A DNA stretch of 64,000 bases, taken from positions 13,713,601 through 13,777,600 of the forward strand of contig CM073322.1 of the NCBI GenBank assembly GCA_037043015.1, in the 5' to 3' direction. The DNA is from Bryum argenteum (taxonomy: Eukaryota; Streptophyta; Bryopsida; Bryales; Bryaceae). Shown piece after piece: positions 22,901-33,268 of the stretch. Made by a program: the position numbers and the translations under genes. Numbering within the stretch: the stretch's first letter is position 1; the number at the start of each line of letters is the position of its first letter. The notes under the pieces were generated by a model. The model saw nothing but the letters and a program-made list of their open reading frames with translations. It made no database searches and was not told the DNA's origin.

Positions 22901-24173
22901 ACATAGCTTACAAACAAGACCATTTTCTCAGAAATGATAAATCCAATGACACATCATTTGGAACTCCAATTCAAATCTTAAATGACATTTCAATCCAATA
23001 ATATTCTGCTAAATCTACTATAACGTGAGCTACATACCAATACTCTACTAAAATCCGACATACGAATGTTTTTCAAATACCTGGCACAATCGAGTTCTTC
23101 CTTGAACATAAGAATCATTTAATCTTGCCTCCGAATCAACCAACTCACAAACTGCATTCACTATTTCTTTGCGGAGGTCAACATCTCCACCAGTCTTTGT
23201 GATGCTGTTGATTGTTTTCAGTTGTTCCAAAGCTTCCATCCATTCATCAACATTTATTCTTGCATCTTCACTTGCCCATTCACTCCATTGTGAAACCCAT
23301 CGAAGACGGGTTTCGTGATCCAACCATTCATCTCGTGAGATGCAATAAAACACGGGAATGATTTTAATGATTGAATCGTGCTTTTGCAATTCCTTCACCA
23401 TTGCTACTAACTCCACCATCGGCCATTTAGCATTCGTGAAAAACTCTCTTGACAATATCAACACACCAACAAGACATTGCTCTATAGCATCAAAGATGAG
23501 TCGTGGATATGCCTCCCCAATAGGTAGACTTCTTCTCCGCTTTGCGTAAAAGGGGTATCGGTCACATCTTTCCAAATCAACACACAATTGCTCCACAAAG
23601 TCATATTGGACACCACTGTGGCTTAGAAAGATCTTCTGCCTTGCTTGGAGAATGTCAATACTGCATCATAACACCATATTTGTCATAATGGGAGATTGGG
23701 GACCTCCCCGTATAATTTTGGAACTACAATGACTTGTGTTGATTTAACTCTAGACAACCGAGTTAAATTGTACATCTCAAACATTGTTTTGTGACTTTTG
23801 ACTGCTGTGACTCATTTACTATCAGGAAACTTACTATATAATTACAAAAACAAGGCAATTATCTTGATGTCAAACTTAGGCTTATAACTCCTAAAGTCTT
23901 GAATTTCTTCCATTGTAACAAATATGGTGTTTCATTGCAAAAGTGTTAGAGAGGACTTCAATCAATCAGAATCACTGGTTTGTATTGACAGATCTTTGAA
24001 CAGGAAATTGAAATCTTGAGGTTTACGCACCTGTCTGTGTGCACCAGTTGCTTGGTGTGCACACCCGCATTCTCATGTCCCACGGGATGATGAGAATCAT
24101 TAGATTCATCGTGAGTGCCGCTGCACTCACCAGATGAGAAGGCCCCACTGCCTTCTTTCAATCTTGCATTCAT
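17199..24173 (-). CDS. TIR-NB-ARC-LRR immune receptor fused to a TOPLESS-type WD40 propeller
   Basis: Predicted intracellular immune receptor (TNL) with a corepressor-derived C-terminal domain. Twelve exons: 24173-24031, 23660-23081, 22857-22603, 22474-21800, 21587-20136, 19905-19792, 19330-19148, 18980-18846, 18486-18391, 18225-18016, 17805-17633 and 17529-17199. Every junction is GT-AG with agreeing phase and the sum is 1448 codons. TIR: KIFLSHSGVQYDFVEQLC from about residue 57, with Glu131 in KWPMVELVAMV at the position of the plant TIR NADase glutamate. NB-ARC: P-loop GLHGIGGIGKTT (261-272 region), kinase-2 VFLAIDNV (340-347), GSVVMVTSR, PLALEVLGEEL and MHD (570-572). LRRs run from about 640 to 1000, with CxxLxxLPxL patterns. 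From residue 1036 the protein follows the TOPLESS second propeller: HWQP-like LWQPIGGVLMINDI, SGGKVSYYTM, VGLEDSTISI, TLKGHHDRITGLEFS, IRVQFHHDQVRLLVV and SFVDGSVGIFDAESLQLRTR. The last 80 residues are unlike TOPLESS. A split into two genes is possible but the downstream part has no start or N-terminal TOPLESS domain. Confidence 0.85.
19942..20037. mobile_element. Stowaway-like palindromic MITE in the intron joining LRR and WD40 parts
   Basis: A 96-bp imperfect palindrome. It starts CTCCCTATGTTCCATTACAA and ends in the near complement (GACAATTATAAAGGGAG). In between, TAGGTTCTTTCAAATCTATC pairs with GATAGATTTGTGAGAACCTA around its centre. The CTCCCT termini resemble plant Stowaway elements. 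A TA precedes the left end but the right flank is not a clean TA. It lies within intron 5 of the NLR-TOPLESS gene. Confidence 0.7.
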
Positions 24174-26368
24174 TAGAGCCGTATCAATCTTGCTCCTAGT
24201 AAATCATTCCGTGTAAATCTCCTCTTTAAGGAAAAATCTGCACCACACCAATGAATGCACCATGTTCAAGAAACTGAGAGGATTCTAGACAAGCTTTCAC
24301 TGAGCTTCACATCCAGTTCAATGAAATCACATGGGCGTACGGTAAATCTTAACTTCTCAAGGCATAAGCGTATTTTTGAGCCTTCAAAACCAAAAACTGC
24401 AATTTTTGGTTACTTTGTGCAAGTTGAGATATGATTTAAGATTTTTTGCCTTTTTTTTCCTTTTGGTAAGATATCTCAAAATGACTAGTACTTGCACTAA
24501 CACCATGGATCTCGTCCATTTGTGAAATCGTAATGTTCAAAGTTTGATGTGTCGAGCTAACTTTGAAGCTTGCTCTTAAAACTTTGGAGGTTGCCCTTGA
24601 GGTTGAAAAATCTTAGACAAAAATATTATTATTATCCCCTGCCCGAAACAGCAAAAGCCCAGCCCATTTCGGGTTGCTTGGGTCTGCAGGGGTTGAGATG
24701 CAAAAGCTCATTTCAAATTACAGAGTACCATGTATATGCGAAGACAACCGACTGGAGTCAAAGGCTCCGAGTGCACATATCGAGTTGCCTCAAGCTCTAG
24801 AAAGAAGGATCCAACCACTACAAACGGACATGAAAGACAGGATTTCGTCAAAGTTCGAGCTTTACGCATCAGATCTTACGTACCATCACAAATTGTGCAT
24901 ACCTTCGCTTCACGTTCTCCTTGTGCAGAATATCATCAAGAATAGAAAGCTTCAACGTGGTACTGTGATGAGGTGATCAGGAGTCAAACGTATAATCGAT
25001 TTAAGAAGCTGGTGTAAGGAGAGTGACCAGTTGTACAACGGGTTGCCAAGCTGATCCAAAAGAACAGTTAGCACTACAGTAGCTCAAGTACAAGAATTTT
25101 GGGAGAATCGACAAACCTAGCAAGTGGAAAGGTCAGAGAGAGTACATGGTGACAGTACTCTGTACGTGCACACAAGGTAGACGAGAAGTGGACACAAATT
25201 ACAAACAACTGAGTGCATGTTTTGAGAAGACTGTTGTCTTAGTGATACTTAAACAACCATGTCCGACTAGCAAGAGGTGTGTACTGTTTCACCGCTTGGA
25301 ACTCCGACGGACTCCGACGGACTCGGACTGACGGACGGCAAGTGGATGATACTCTATTATATTATATTATATTATATTATATTCACTCTCTCCGATACCA
25401 CCAAAGTCGAAGGTTTCTGGAGGTATTTCTCGATTTATTTTCCTCCTACCACCGGCGTTGACGTGAAGGATTCGCTTTATTTGCCTCCTACCACCGGCGA
25501 TGACGTGAAGGATTGATTGGGGAAGGCTAGACAGGCGATCACAGAATTGGCGGATAGGCGACCACAGACTTTTCGCCCATCTCCTTACCATTTACCAGTT
25601 TCAAGTTCTTTCTCCATATTCGATTAACTTAATACGTCATTGTTTCAGAGAAAGAGAACCCTCTATCCACATTACGTGGCGAGAAGGAAGTCAGTTCGTT
25701 CCTGCAGGAGTGCAAGTTGAGTATCAACAGATTCTTACTTGGGTTATTCGTGTAATGATTGAGAGCATCTTCCATCAGCACTCCAAATCCTCCTCGGGCA
25801 GACCCTTTTTAAGATTTTGGAATATCAAACGGATAATCTTTTAGTATTCTCTAATTTGAAGATATGAACCCAGACAAAGCATGTATGACTATAATAACTT
25901 ATTTCACAGCATGTGAAATCGTCAACAAGCATCAGGAAATTGGTAGTAGATCATATAAAGCTAACAGCTTCGAACTACAGCTACCAGGTTTAGGTCGATG
26001 CTTTACAAAAGTCAAACACTCAATTCTTGCTACTTGCGCGTAACAAAATGAAAAGATACGAAGCACTCTACACATCTCATTTCGTTAAAATTTTGGAAAA
26101 TGAGACATATCATTCATTGACACCATCATAAAAACGCACAATATTGTTTGATGACAGTGCTTGCACACTCGACTCGATGACTACTGTCGATTCACTAACC
26201 CAGCTGAATTAGCAGTATCTCACCAGCAACGAAAACGCATCAATCAGACCTCATGTAACAAACAAAGCAACAAAATAGAGATGGGTAAAGCTGGCTTGAG
26301 CTAGTTAGAGGGGTTGCAAAAAAGTCTTTACAGAAAGGTATCCTAAAAGTTCTAGCGCTTCTGTATTT
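24174..26368. other. region upstream of the NLR gene and downstream of SPC2
   Basis: Contains the NLR promoter side (24.2-24.6 kb) and a less AT-rich stretch (24.66-25.3 kb) with one modest open frame. It also holds an ATATT microsatellite at about 25352-25383, where TATTA repeats about six times. A 42-bp tandem duplication lies at about 25440-25516, each copy containing CCTCCTACCACCGGCG and GACGTGAAGGATT. No RNA gene seen. Confidence 0.5.
24674..24976 (+). CDS. unrecognised open frame, possible gene fragment
   Basis: A 100-codon frame containing APSAHIELPQALERRIQPLQ and later KDRISSKFELYASDL, ending in TGA. Base composition is less AT-rich than its surroundings, which is why I list it. There is no upstream ATG in good context (the first frame codon used is TTG-like), no recognisable domain and no splice partners that I can defend. 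It may be a decayed or captured fragment. Confidence 0.2.
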   Translation: MLGSAGVEMQKLISNYRVPCICEDNRLESKAPSAHIELPQALERRIQPLQTDMKDRISSKFELYASDLTYHHKLCIPSLHVLLVQNIIKNRKLQRGTVMR

Positions 26369-28396
26369 TCACTTGGACTTTCGAGACTCTTTCTCGTAGC
26401 TATCAATCAGTTCCTCAACGTCGTCCCAGAATATGCCCTCCGCCAAAACGCCATCCGATGTAAACCTGGCGCAATTACATTCACAAATACAATGCATCAC
26501 CTCCTGTTCAGATGAAATCTCTATACCAAAGGTGCAGATTGGAAGACAATGGAAACGATAGTAGAGGTTATAAGGCTAGCGTACCACTTGGTTACACTCT
26601 TGGTGAGTACCACAGGTGGGTGAGCCGCTATGTGTTCAGGGTCAGCACTTGCTATCTGCAATGTGTACATGTCCGAATATCTTGGCAGCTTTGAAGAAAT
26701 TGCCAATCCTGTACCAGTGAAAGACTTCTGCAATATCAAACATTAACATTTAGTGGTAAAACGAGGCTTATATATTGAAACACTGACCAGAAATCTCAAG
26801 CTACAGTCAATCTGCTGTCAACCTGGTGCACTGACTGATTCACATGACGATGCCTTTAAACGCCTTCTAACCAATCCAAAAGGTTTTAGCGAATGATAAA
26901 GTCCTGCACTCAGCTTTATTACTCAGGAAAAACCAGAATATGACACAGCTTTATGGATTGGATCAATCAACAGTGTTATAATAGAGAAGGTTGAGGGTTT
27001 CATATGATTGAGCAAGAGGAGGAGTAGCTTACCGGGTGGGTGAACAGGATATGCTGCTTCTCTCTCGTCAGGATGATGTATTGCAAGAGCACATTAAAAA
27101 GCACATACTTGCCATAGTCAAGGAGATCCACGATACATTAGAGAATCAAACCGCTAAGAGATTGTAATGCAGTATTTCTGAGGAGGATATAATATGATGC
27201 AGCCGATTAAGAAATTCTTGTTCTCGGGAAACTTCTTGGGGTAGAACTGAGCAGCTAGAGCAATGGCGCATGTGATGACGCCAATGACCATCTTCGTGTT
27301 ACTCAAGCTTACATTCTCGGTATATCCCCGTCCCAATACTACCTGCACATTCATCACACATGAATTAGAACCCTGAAACTGCTCATTAGCTTGGAGCTAA
27401 AGCATCAGTACTCTATCGACACCGAACGAAATCTCACAGCAAAACCTCAAAAATGCTACAAAATATCGTTCACTTCATGATCGCTGCAAAACCTTAGAAG
27501 AATCGGATTAGCTTAATCACAAATTGAAACGAAAGTGCCGATACAGAAGCCGAAACAACAGTGAGATAAGAAAGAAAAAGAAACAAGCAATCAAGAAAGA
27601 CAAACCCCTTCAGCGTGAATCCTCATACTACCATCACTCCTGAACTCTAAAAACCCTAATGTCACAACGATCGTTATCTCATATCAATAAAGAGGAGCTC
27701 AAGTCGATCAGCAAAAGAAACATTCACATCCTTCGTGGAATCCAATCAAACGTTCAGTCTTTCTTATCACTCGATTGACCGATCATTCCAGATAATTGCC
27801 TGCATTGAATCGAAATTCTGATTCGTCTGATAAGCAGTAAAAAGTCACAAGAACCTACCAGATAGTATTCTCGAAGCTGAATTGCAGAAATGTCAGAGCT
27901 GAGTAATTTTCGTATCGAGATAAGCAAGTACTCAGTACCGCAAAAATCTCATGCTACAATCTATGCACCGATTACTCATAAACCCTAATCGAGTACTGAT
28001 ATCAATTAATCAGGGCTCAATTGGTACCGCCGAGATCAGCGATGAATATTGCTTTTGTGATGAAAAACCTTCCTGTAATCTAATCAGAAGATGAAGAGTA
28101 CCTGGGTCTTTTTCAACCGATGACTACAGACTATTGCCTAGAACCCTAATTTCTGCTGTGAGTCTTAAGAATTGACGAAAGGAGAAAATTTCCGACCAAC
28201 AGTAAAATCGAAGCTGCATTTCAGCAATCTAAGAGGTGAGTAAATTGTTTAGGAGCTAAATTGTTGTGGAAGAGAAGAAGAGAACCTCAGAGGTGGAATC
28301 ATCGAGGACGCGCTTGAGAGCGTAAGGATCGTGCAAGTTGACGCCCTTCTTGGGAGGTGTGATGAGCGCTGCATCTTTCGCTGGAAGAGCTGCCAT
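26369..28396 (-). CDS. SPC2: signal peptidase complex subunit 2 (SPC25)
   Basis: Non-catalytic membrane subunit of the ER signal peptidase that helps couple the enzyme to the translocon. Exons are 28396-28286, 27342-27191, 27108-27033, 26727-26585 and 26465-26369, totalling 192 residues, the normal plant length. It starts MAALPAKDAALITPPKKGVN. Two membrane segments follow, at KMVIGVITCAIALAAQFYP and FLIGCIILYVLFNVLLQYII, bracketing the family motif KKFPENKNF. The lumenal/cytosolic tail has SSKLPRYSDMYTL, LTKSVTKWFTSDGVLAEG and IFWDDVEELID. Introns 1, 3 and 4 are ordinary GT-AG. Intron 2 cannot be GT-AG: the only frame-keeping join that matches the family sequence removes an ATATCC...AA intron with U12-type signals (separate entry). 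Intron 1 is long (943 bases). Confidence 0.92.
27109..27190 (-). other. probable U12-type AT-AA intron in SPC2
   Basis: The 82-base intron begins ATATCCTCC on the coding strand (27190 downward), close to the U12 5' consensus RTATCCTTT. It contains TCCTTGAC (27124-27117), an excellent match to the U12 branch site TTCCTTRAY, about ten bases before the 3' end. Joining ATA TT to G TAT GTG restores the conserved Ile-Ile-Leu-Tyr-Val. That places the 3' end after CAA, giving AT-AA termini, a rare but described U12 subtype. Using the adjacent AAG end shifts the frame and reaches a stop within 13 codons. Confidence 0.75.
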
Positions 28397-30371
28397 CGCT
28401 GAACATTCACGCACCCAAGTCCACACTCCTACAACACAAACGGGAGCGACGAGCGAAGCCTGCTCACACCACGGAGTTCATGAAGCATATACGTATCTAT
28501 ACGATGTATATGTATTACATACTGTTGTCGTATGTACGCAACGTGCATAAAGAAGAAGAACGCCAGACCCCTTTGGGTTGACGTGAACATAGTGCCTGTT
28601 CGACTTACCCTTGATGATATCCCCACATGTCAATGCAGTTTGACATAAACTCCGACCATTCTAAGAGGCCAGCGTGAATGAAGTGTCTGTTCGTTTAGAC
28701 AATGAGCCAATGTCCACCGGGCAAAGGGTCATTGCTACGAGACTACTCACCCGTTTCGGAATTAACAATTTAGTAACCCAGGATAAACATTGGTCATTTG
28801 TGGGCAGTATATTCTTTGTTTGATGGAAGTAAAAGTGATATTTTTGTGCTTCGTTGGACACCAAGTCAAGGTTCCATGTTGATTGGAAAGGATGTATGTA
28901 TTACAATGTAATCGGTCCGAATTCAATTCTCGGTGAGCGTTGGTTCCAATCAAGTTGTTCCAATCAATCGGCCCCATCCCATCTATCTTAAACAAGTGTG
29001 ATTTTACTCTGAAGGAGGTTAGTCTCTTTTTCCTACCCCTACTTTTTTTCTTCAGTCATTGGTGGAATTATTTGGTTGTTTTCTACTATTCTTTTAAGCA
29101 AGATAATTGAGCCAGCATGTTGGATGGCAATATTATTTATTTCTTTGAATGTAAGTTTGATGTTGGGTTTGGGTAGTTTAGATTTGTCTTCGAAGTGTTT
29201 CATCAAGGAGATACGTGTTGTTCCCACTCAAACATATCGTTTACTTAAGTTGACTTGAGTTTTGGGAGACCTCATCACGTCTTTTGGAAAATCCTAAAAA
29301 CTTTTGAACTTGTAGACTTCAAGTACTTTTGAAGTTTTGTCATGGTATGGAAAAAGGCAGAAAATAGGAGGGTCATTAAGCATGTTGGAGAAGGGTGTGG
29401 ATTCAAAAGGGCGGTACATTCACCAACCCCTCCTTTGTGGCTACATTTAGCCAATCCTTGAGCAAATCCGTTAGGAATGCCCTTAGTTTTAATGTGTTAT
29501 GTTGGTCCCAAAAGGCAAATGTACTGTACATACACATACACCAAATCTTAAATTCTTCACCGTTTGTAAGATCACACTGTTCAAAGTTACGCATTTAAGT
29601 ACTTTTCTCTTGTTATATAATGAAAAAAAAAAAAAAAAAAAAAAAAACACGGTGGAACCTCATCTTTCCAATTTCTGCCTCATTTTCATTTCAGGGTACC
29701 AATCAAGAGCATAGAACTTACTCGCAAGGCAACCGTTACCAAATAATGGCTTTATATAGAAGGAAAGAAAAAACTTTTTTCTTGTATTATTCTTCCAGTA
29801 ATAATGATCTAATCCCTTCAAAAAGATCTTGAAGGGGCAAATCTACCTTAAGTGTATTCACATTTTCTCACAAACTCCACCAGCCTTGAGCTACTCTGCA
29901 CGATGTTCTCTTCAGAGTCCATGGCACCAATCGCCCATCTAATAAATGGCACAGTGAAAACAATGAATCTACTCCACTACAGCCTGAGGTAGGCTCTGTG
30001 GACAGACGTAAAGAGAATGTGCAGTAAATGGAAGAGATCACCAATATTCGATGATCACCGTATCCTTCGCCTCCATGCCCACGAAGTCCGATTCTGAACC
30101 TCTTTCCTCACCAAGCCTTTAGAACCGGGTCCTGCAATTCAGAAGGAAAATGAGTGAGATCGCCGAACAATGCATTCGACGAATTCTCACTGCAGTAAGA
30201 CTAGATATTTGTCTTGATGTTTAAGAGACTTCGTTCAACGGCAGCTAAAATACCAAATGAACTATATAAGAAAAACTTAGATGCTACATTCATTCGTTCT
30301 TTACTGCAGATTTTGTGAGAAAGAGAAAAAAGAGAGAGTGTTTCAAAATTGAAAAGAGTACTTCTAATTGA
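28397..30371. other. intergenic between SPC2 and the LCAT4-like gene, repeat-bearing
   Basis: Starts with the SPC2 promoter. It holds two copies of dispersed family A (28570-28634 and 28661-28752), a copy of dispersed family B (about 29517-29620) and a 25-base poly(A) run (29623-29647). Frames at minus 28762-28995 and plus 29395-29598 show no domain. The last 500 bases are the LCAT4-like trailer; a possible extra 3' exon for that gene is discussed there. Confidence 0.5.
28570..28752 (+). repeat. dispersed repeat family A, copies 2 and 3
   Basis: Two adjacent copies. 28570-28634 carries GACGTGAACATAGTGCCTGT then TCGACTTACCCTTGATGATA. 28661-28752 carries GGCCAGCGTGAATGAAGTGT then CTGTTCG, CCACCGGGCA and GAGACTACTCACCC. 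The second shares its far end with the copy at 63694, so the full unit is about 90-100 bp. Confidence 0.65.
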
Positions 30372-33268
30372 TTATATGCTTTTATTCTGTAAACCTGGGG
30401 TGATGGCCGTCACACAATGCTCGTGTTGCTTGCCATCCTCAGAGACAATGAGTTGCCAAGTTTCTGAGCGTTCTTCGGCATCGAGCTCCATCTCCACCTC
30501 CAGATTCCATCTTGGGACGACAACGTAATCTAGCACGGGGTTGTAAAACGGGTCTGGGTCGCCCACTTTCAGAAAATGCTTCAACAGCCTGAAGAGCCGC
30601 TCGTCGTTTAATATGCCCCGGTGGTCTCCAGGAATTCCAATCCTCATTGACGCGTTCAACCCGTCCGCCTACATAACACCAGCATCACACTCAGCATCAC
30701 CGTGATTGGAATAATAAAACTTAACATGCGGTGGGTCGATCCGTGCATACCATGGAAGACTCAATAGGAACAGTTCCATCCCCTTCCACGAACGAGAAAT
30801 CAGCCTGCAGCATCAAGCAATCAATTTTTCTAATGCATGAGAAGGAATCGTAGAGATTGAGCTGCAATCATTGATTCGTATGTCCAGTGTAAAGTACGTC
30901 ACTACTACAAAGCTTGCACCCTGCTGATTTTCCTTTCGTTCCGAAAACGTTGGCTTCATACAGTGAGATTTAGTATACATCAATATGATATTAAGGTACA
31001 GTCAACTAGAAAAAAATTCGTTGGTTAGAAATTCTTGTAAACAATTGTTTTGATTTGGTTTACTTTTGAGTTTTCTTTCTGGAAATCGTATGAATTTGCA
31101 TCCATTTTTCAAGGCTAAGTTTTGTTATGGTATCAATGTTCTCTATTCTATTGCTGCTCAATACTCTAGGCAGGAAGAAATGGAGCGCTTGAAGTACACG
31201 TACCTCCAGAGCTAGGATGTCGGTCAGCTGCTCAATGGGGTGTTCCTTGCTCCCATAGCTGCACGCCCCAACGAAACGTTTCATGCGAAGTCTAAATAAA
31301 AGGTTGAATTATGCGGATTCAAGGAAAAGATTCGCATACCAGGTATGGAAAGGAGTGTCATACGACGTTCCCACGATATTGAAGAACTTGACGCTGGCAG
31401 GGAGCTCGGCAACCTCGAGGAGAAGCCTGGTCTTCTCAGCCCACTTGAGGATCTCCGTGTTCATAGGTGTAGGGATGGTAGCCCCGTTATAATTCATCTA
31501 CAGAATCATCCCCCACAAGACCAATGAGTAGAGTTCACGTGCATCCAGAAGCGAGAGAGAGAGGGAGGTGCATTAACAAAGAGGAGGGTTTGCGGTACCG
31601 TGTTTCCACGAAGTGCAGCACTCATGACTTCGAGGCAATCGTTGGGTCCATACCGTTCCAGCACTGACGGAGTTTCGGAGTTCGCTTCTCCCTTTCGCCA
31701 TAGTCGTAGCTCAGGTGGATCCAGCCACGGGTAGTCTCGTGACGCCATGAGCTCGTACACTGATGGGCACTCGATCAACTGCAGTTGAACCCAAAGATGA
31801 CAACATCCGCTTAATCCATGCAAAATGGAGTTCTTAAAAAGAGTACGAAAGTGAACAATTCTGAGGTTTTATGCACTGGAAGGAAGAATATGAAGTTCAA
31901 TTCTGTTACAATGTGATAAAGTACACTCAAATTAAGAATGTTTGCCATCTGAAAAGGAGTTCCTTCAAGATAAATTGTTACAAATACTGCCAAGACATTT
32001 TTTCATACAATTGGTATACGTTCACTTTGATGAATGAACAAGATGGCAAAGTGGTAATCAGGTCCATACAAGCTGATGCATGCTCCACTTGGCCACGAAC
32101 AGCTGCCGTTGCCAGCCCTTGACGAACTCCACTCCCGTAAGCAAGCAGTCCATGATGAAGCCCGGAGCACCTGCAATGAATCACCAGAACGAATCTCAGT
32201 CTCTCTAGACCGATTTTAAGGAACTACTATTGACAACATAGTGTTCCAGATCTAAATTTCTAACCTTGAAATGGAGCGGCGATTGCAATCCAGCTATTTA
32301 CATACTGCTCAAAAAACTGCACACCAACAAGGGCCCAGGTTAGAAAGCCCCCGGATAGAACAGGATGAACTAAGAAATGCAGCAAAGCTGATTGTTCTTA
32401 CATCATGGTGAAGAGCCAGGAACGATTTCACGACAATGCCACCCATAGAATGCGAGATGATGTCGACTTTCTTGCCGCCAGATGCTTTGTACATGTCCGT
32501 CAGCTTTACTTTGAATTTCTCCATGTGTTCAGCTAACCTGGTAAATAACGGAACACCGTAAACAGGAGGAGTCATGAAGGCAGCAGAATTGAGTGATGTA
32601 TGATAAATTCAGCATCTGATACCGCACCTGTTGCTCTGCCGGAAGTCGTAGCCGAAACCGAACAAAGTGGTGCCTTCCTCGTAACCCCATGAAATCATCT
32701 GAGCGATCAGATCGTGAAAATAGTAGACATCGTCCATGCGGAAGATCTGCGAAGCGGCACCAGCAATTCAGCAACAGGAAACACCGTTTCACTTTTAAAA
32801 AATTCTTGACATTGAAGAAGGACCTAATCCAGTAAGTGTTGAAAGTAAGTACATTTTTCGTAATAAAGGTTGTTAGTTCAGAAAGAACTAAGTAAAAGCC
32901 TTGATCATGTTTGCAGGAAATGAGAGGGTACGTACCACTGCTGGGTCGAGGATGTCGCAACTGTAAAGCCCAGAACGGTCATCGGGAACCTCGATGGTGG
33001 TATTCTTATCCAATGAATTCGTTTTGCCAGTCAAGGGGTCGTAAACTGAGAAGAGCTTGGCACGAAACTCGTGATCGGCAGCGAAAAGACGCACCCAGAT
33101 GCGCTCCTTGTGACCCTTCTCGCTCACGGCGTGCAAGATGGACCCTCCAATGCCAGGCACCAGCAGCACTGGGTTTAGGTCAGGCTTCTGGTCGGGTTCC
33201 ACATCGTCGTCGTCGTCGTCGTCGCCTCCCCATGGCCATGGCCACCAGCTTTTCACTTTCACTCGCAT
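30372..33268 (-). CDS. LCAT4: LCAT4-like lecithin:cholesterol acyltransferase family phospholipase A
   Basis: Cytosolic alpha/beta hydrolase of the LCAT family; the Arabidopsis relatives act as phospholipases A on phosphatidylcholine. Ten exons: 33268-32936, 32746-32628, 32537-32402, 32316-32265, 32170-32070, 31778-31599, 31497-31340, 31258-31204, 30804-30751 and 30668-30372. All are GT-AG with agreeing phases, giving 494 residues against about 535 in Arabidopsis. Motifs: LNPVLLVPGIGGSILHAV, ADHEFRAKL, GFGYDFRQSNR, nucleophile Ser181 in SHSMGG, Asp387 in EGDGTVP and His412 in PGDHRGIL, a complete catalytic triad. The N terminus has a run of seven Asp encoded by a GAC repeat. An ATG at 33316 would add 16 residues. 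The final exon also contains a good donor (CAG|GTTTAC) and an acceptor near 30130, so an alternative C terminus is possible. No signal peptide is seen. Confidence 0.92.

Noticed and set aside
29623-29647. Poly(A) run as the tail of a processed pseudogene or LINE
   Set aside because: No coding remnant or flanking target duplication was found. The sequence before it is a diverged copy of dispersed family B.
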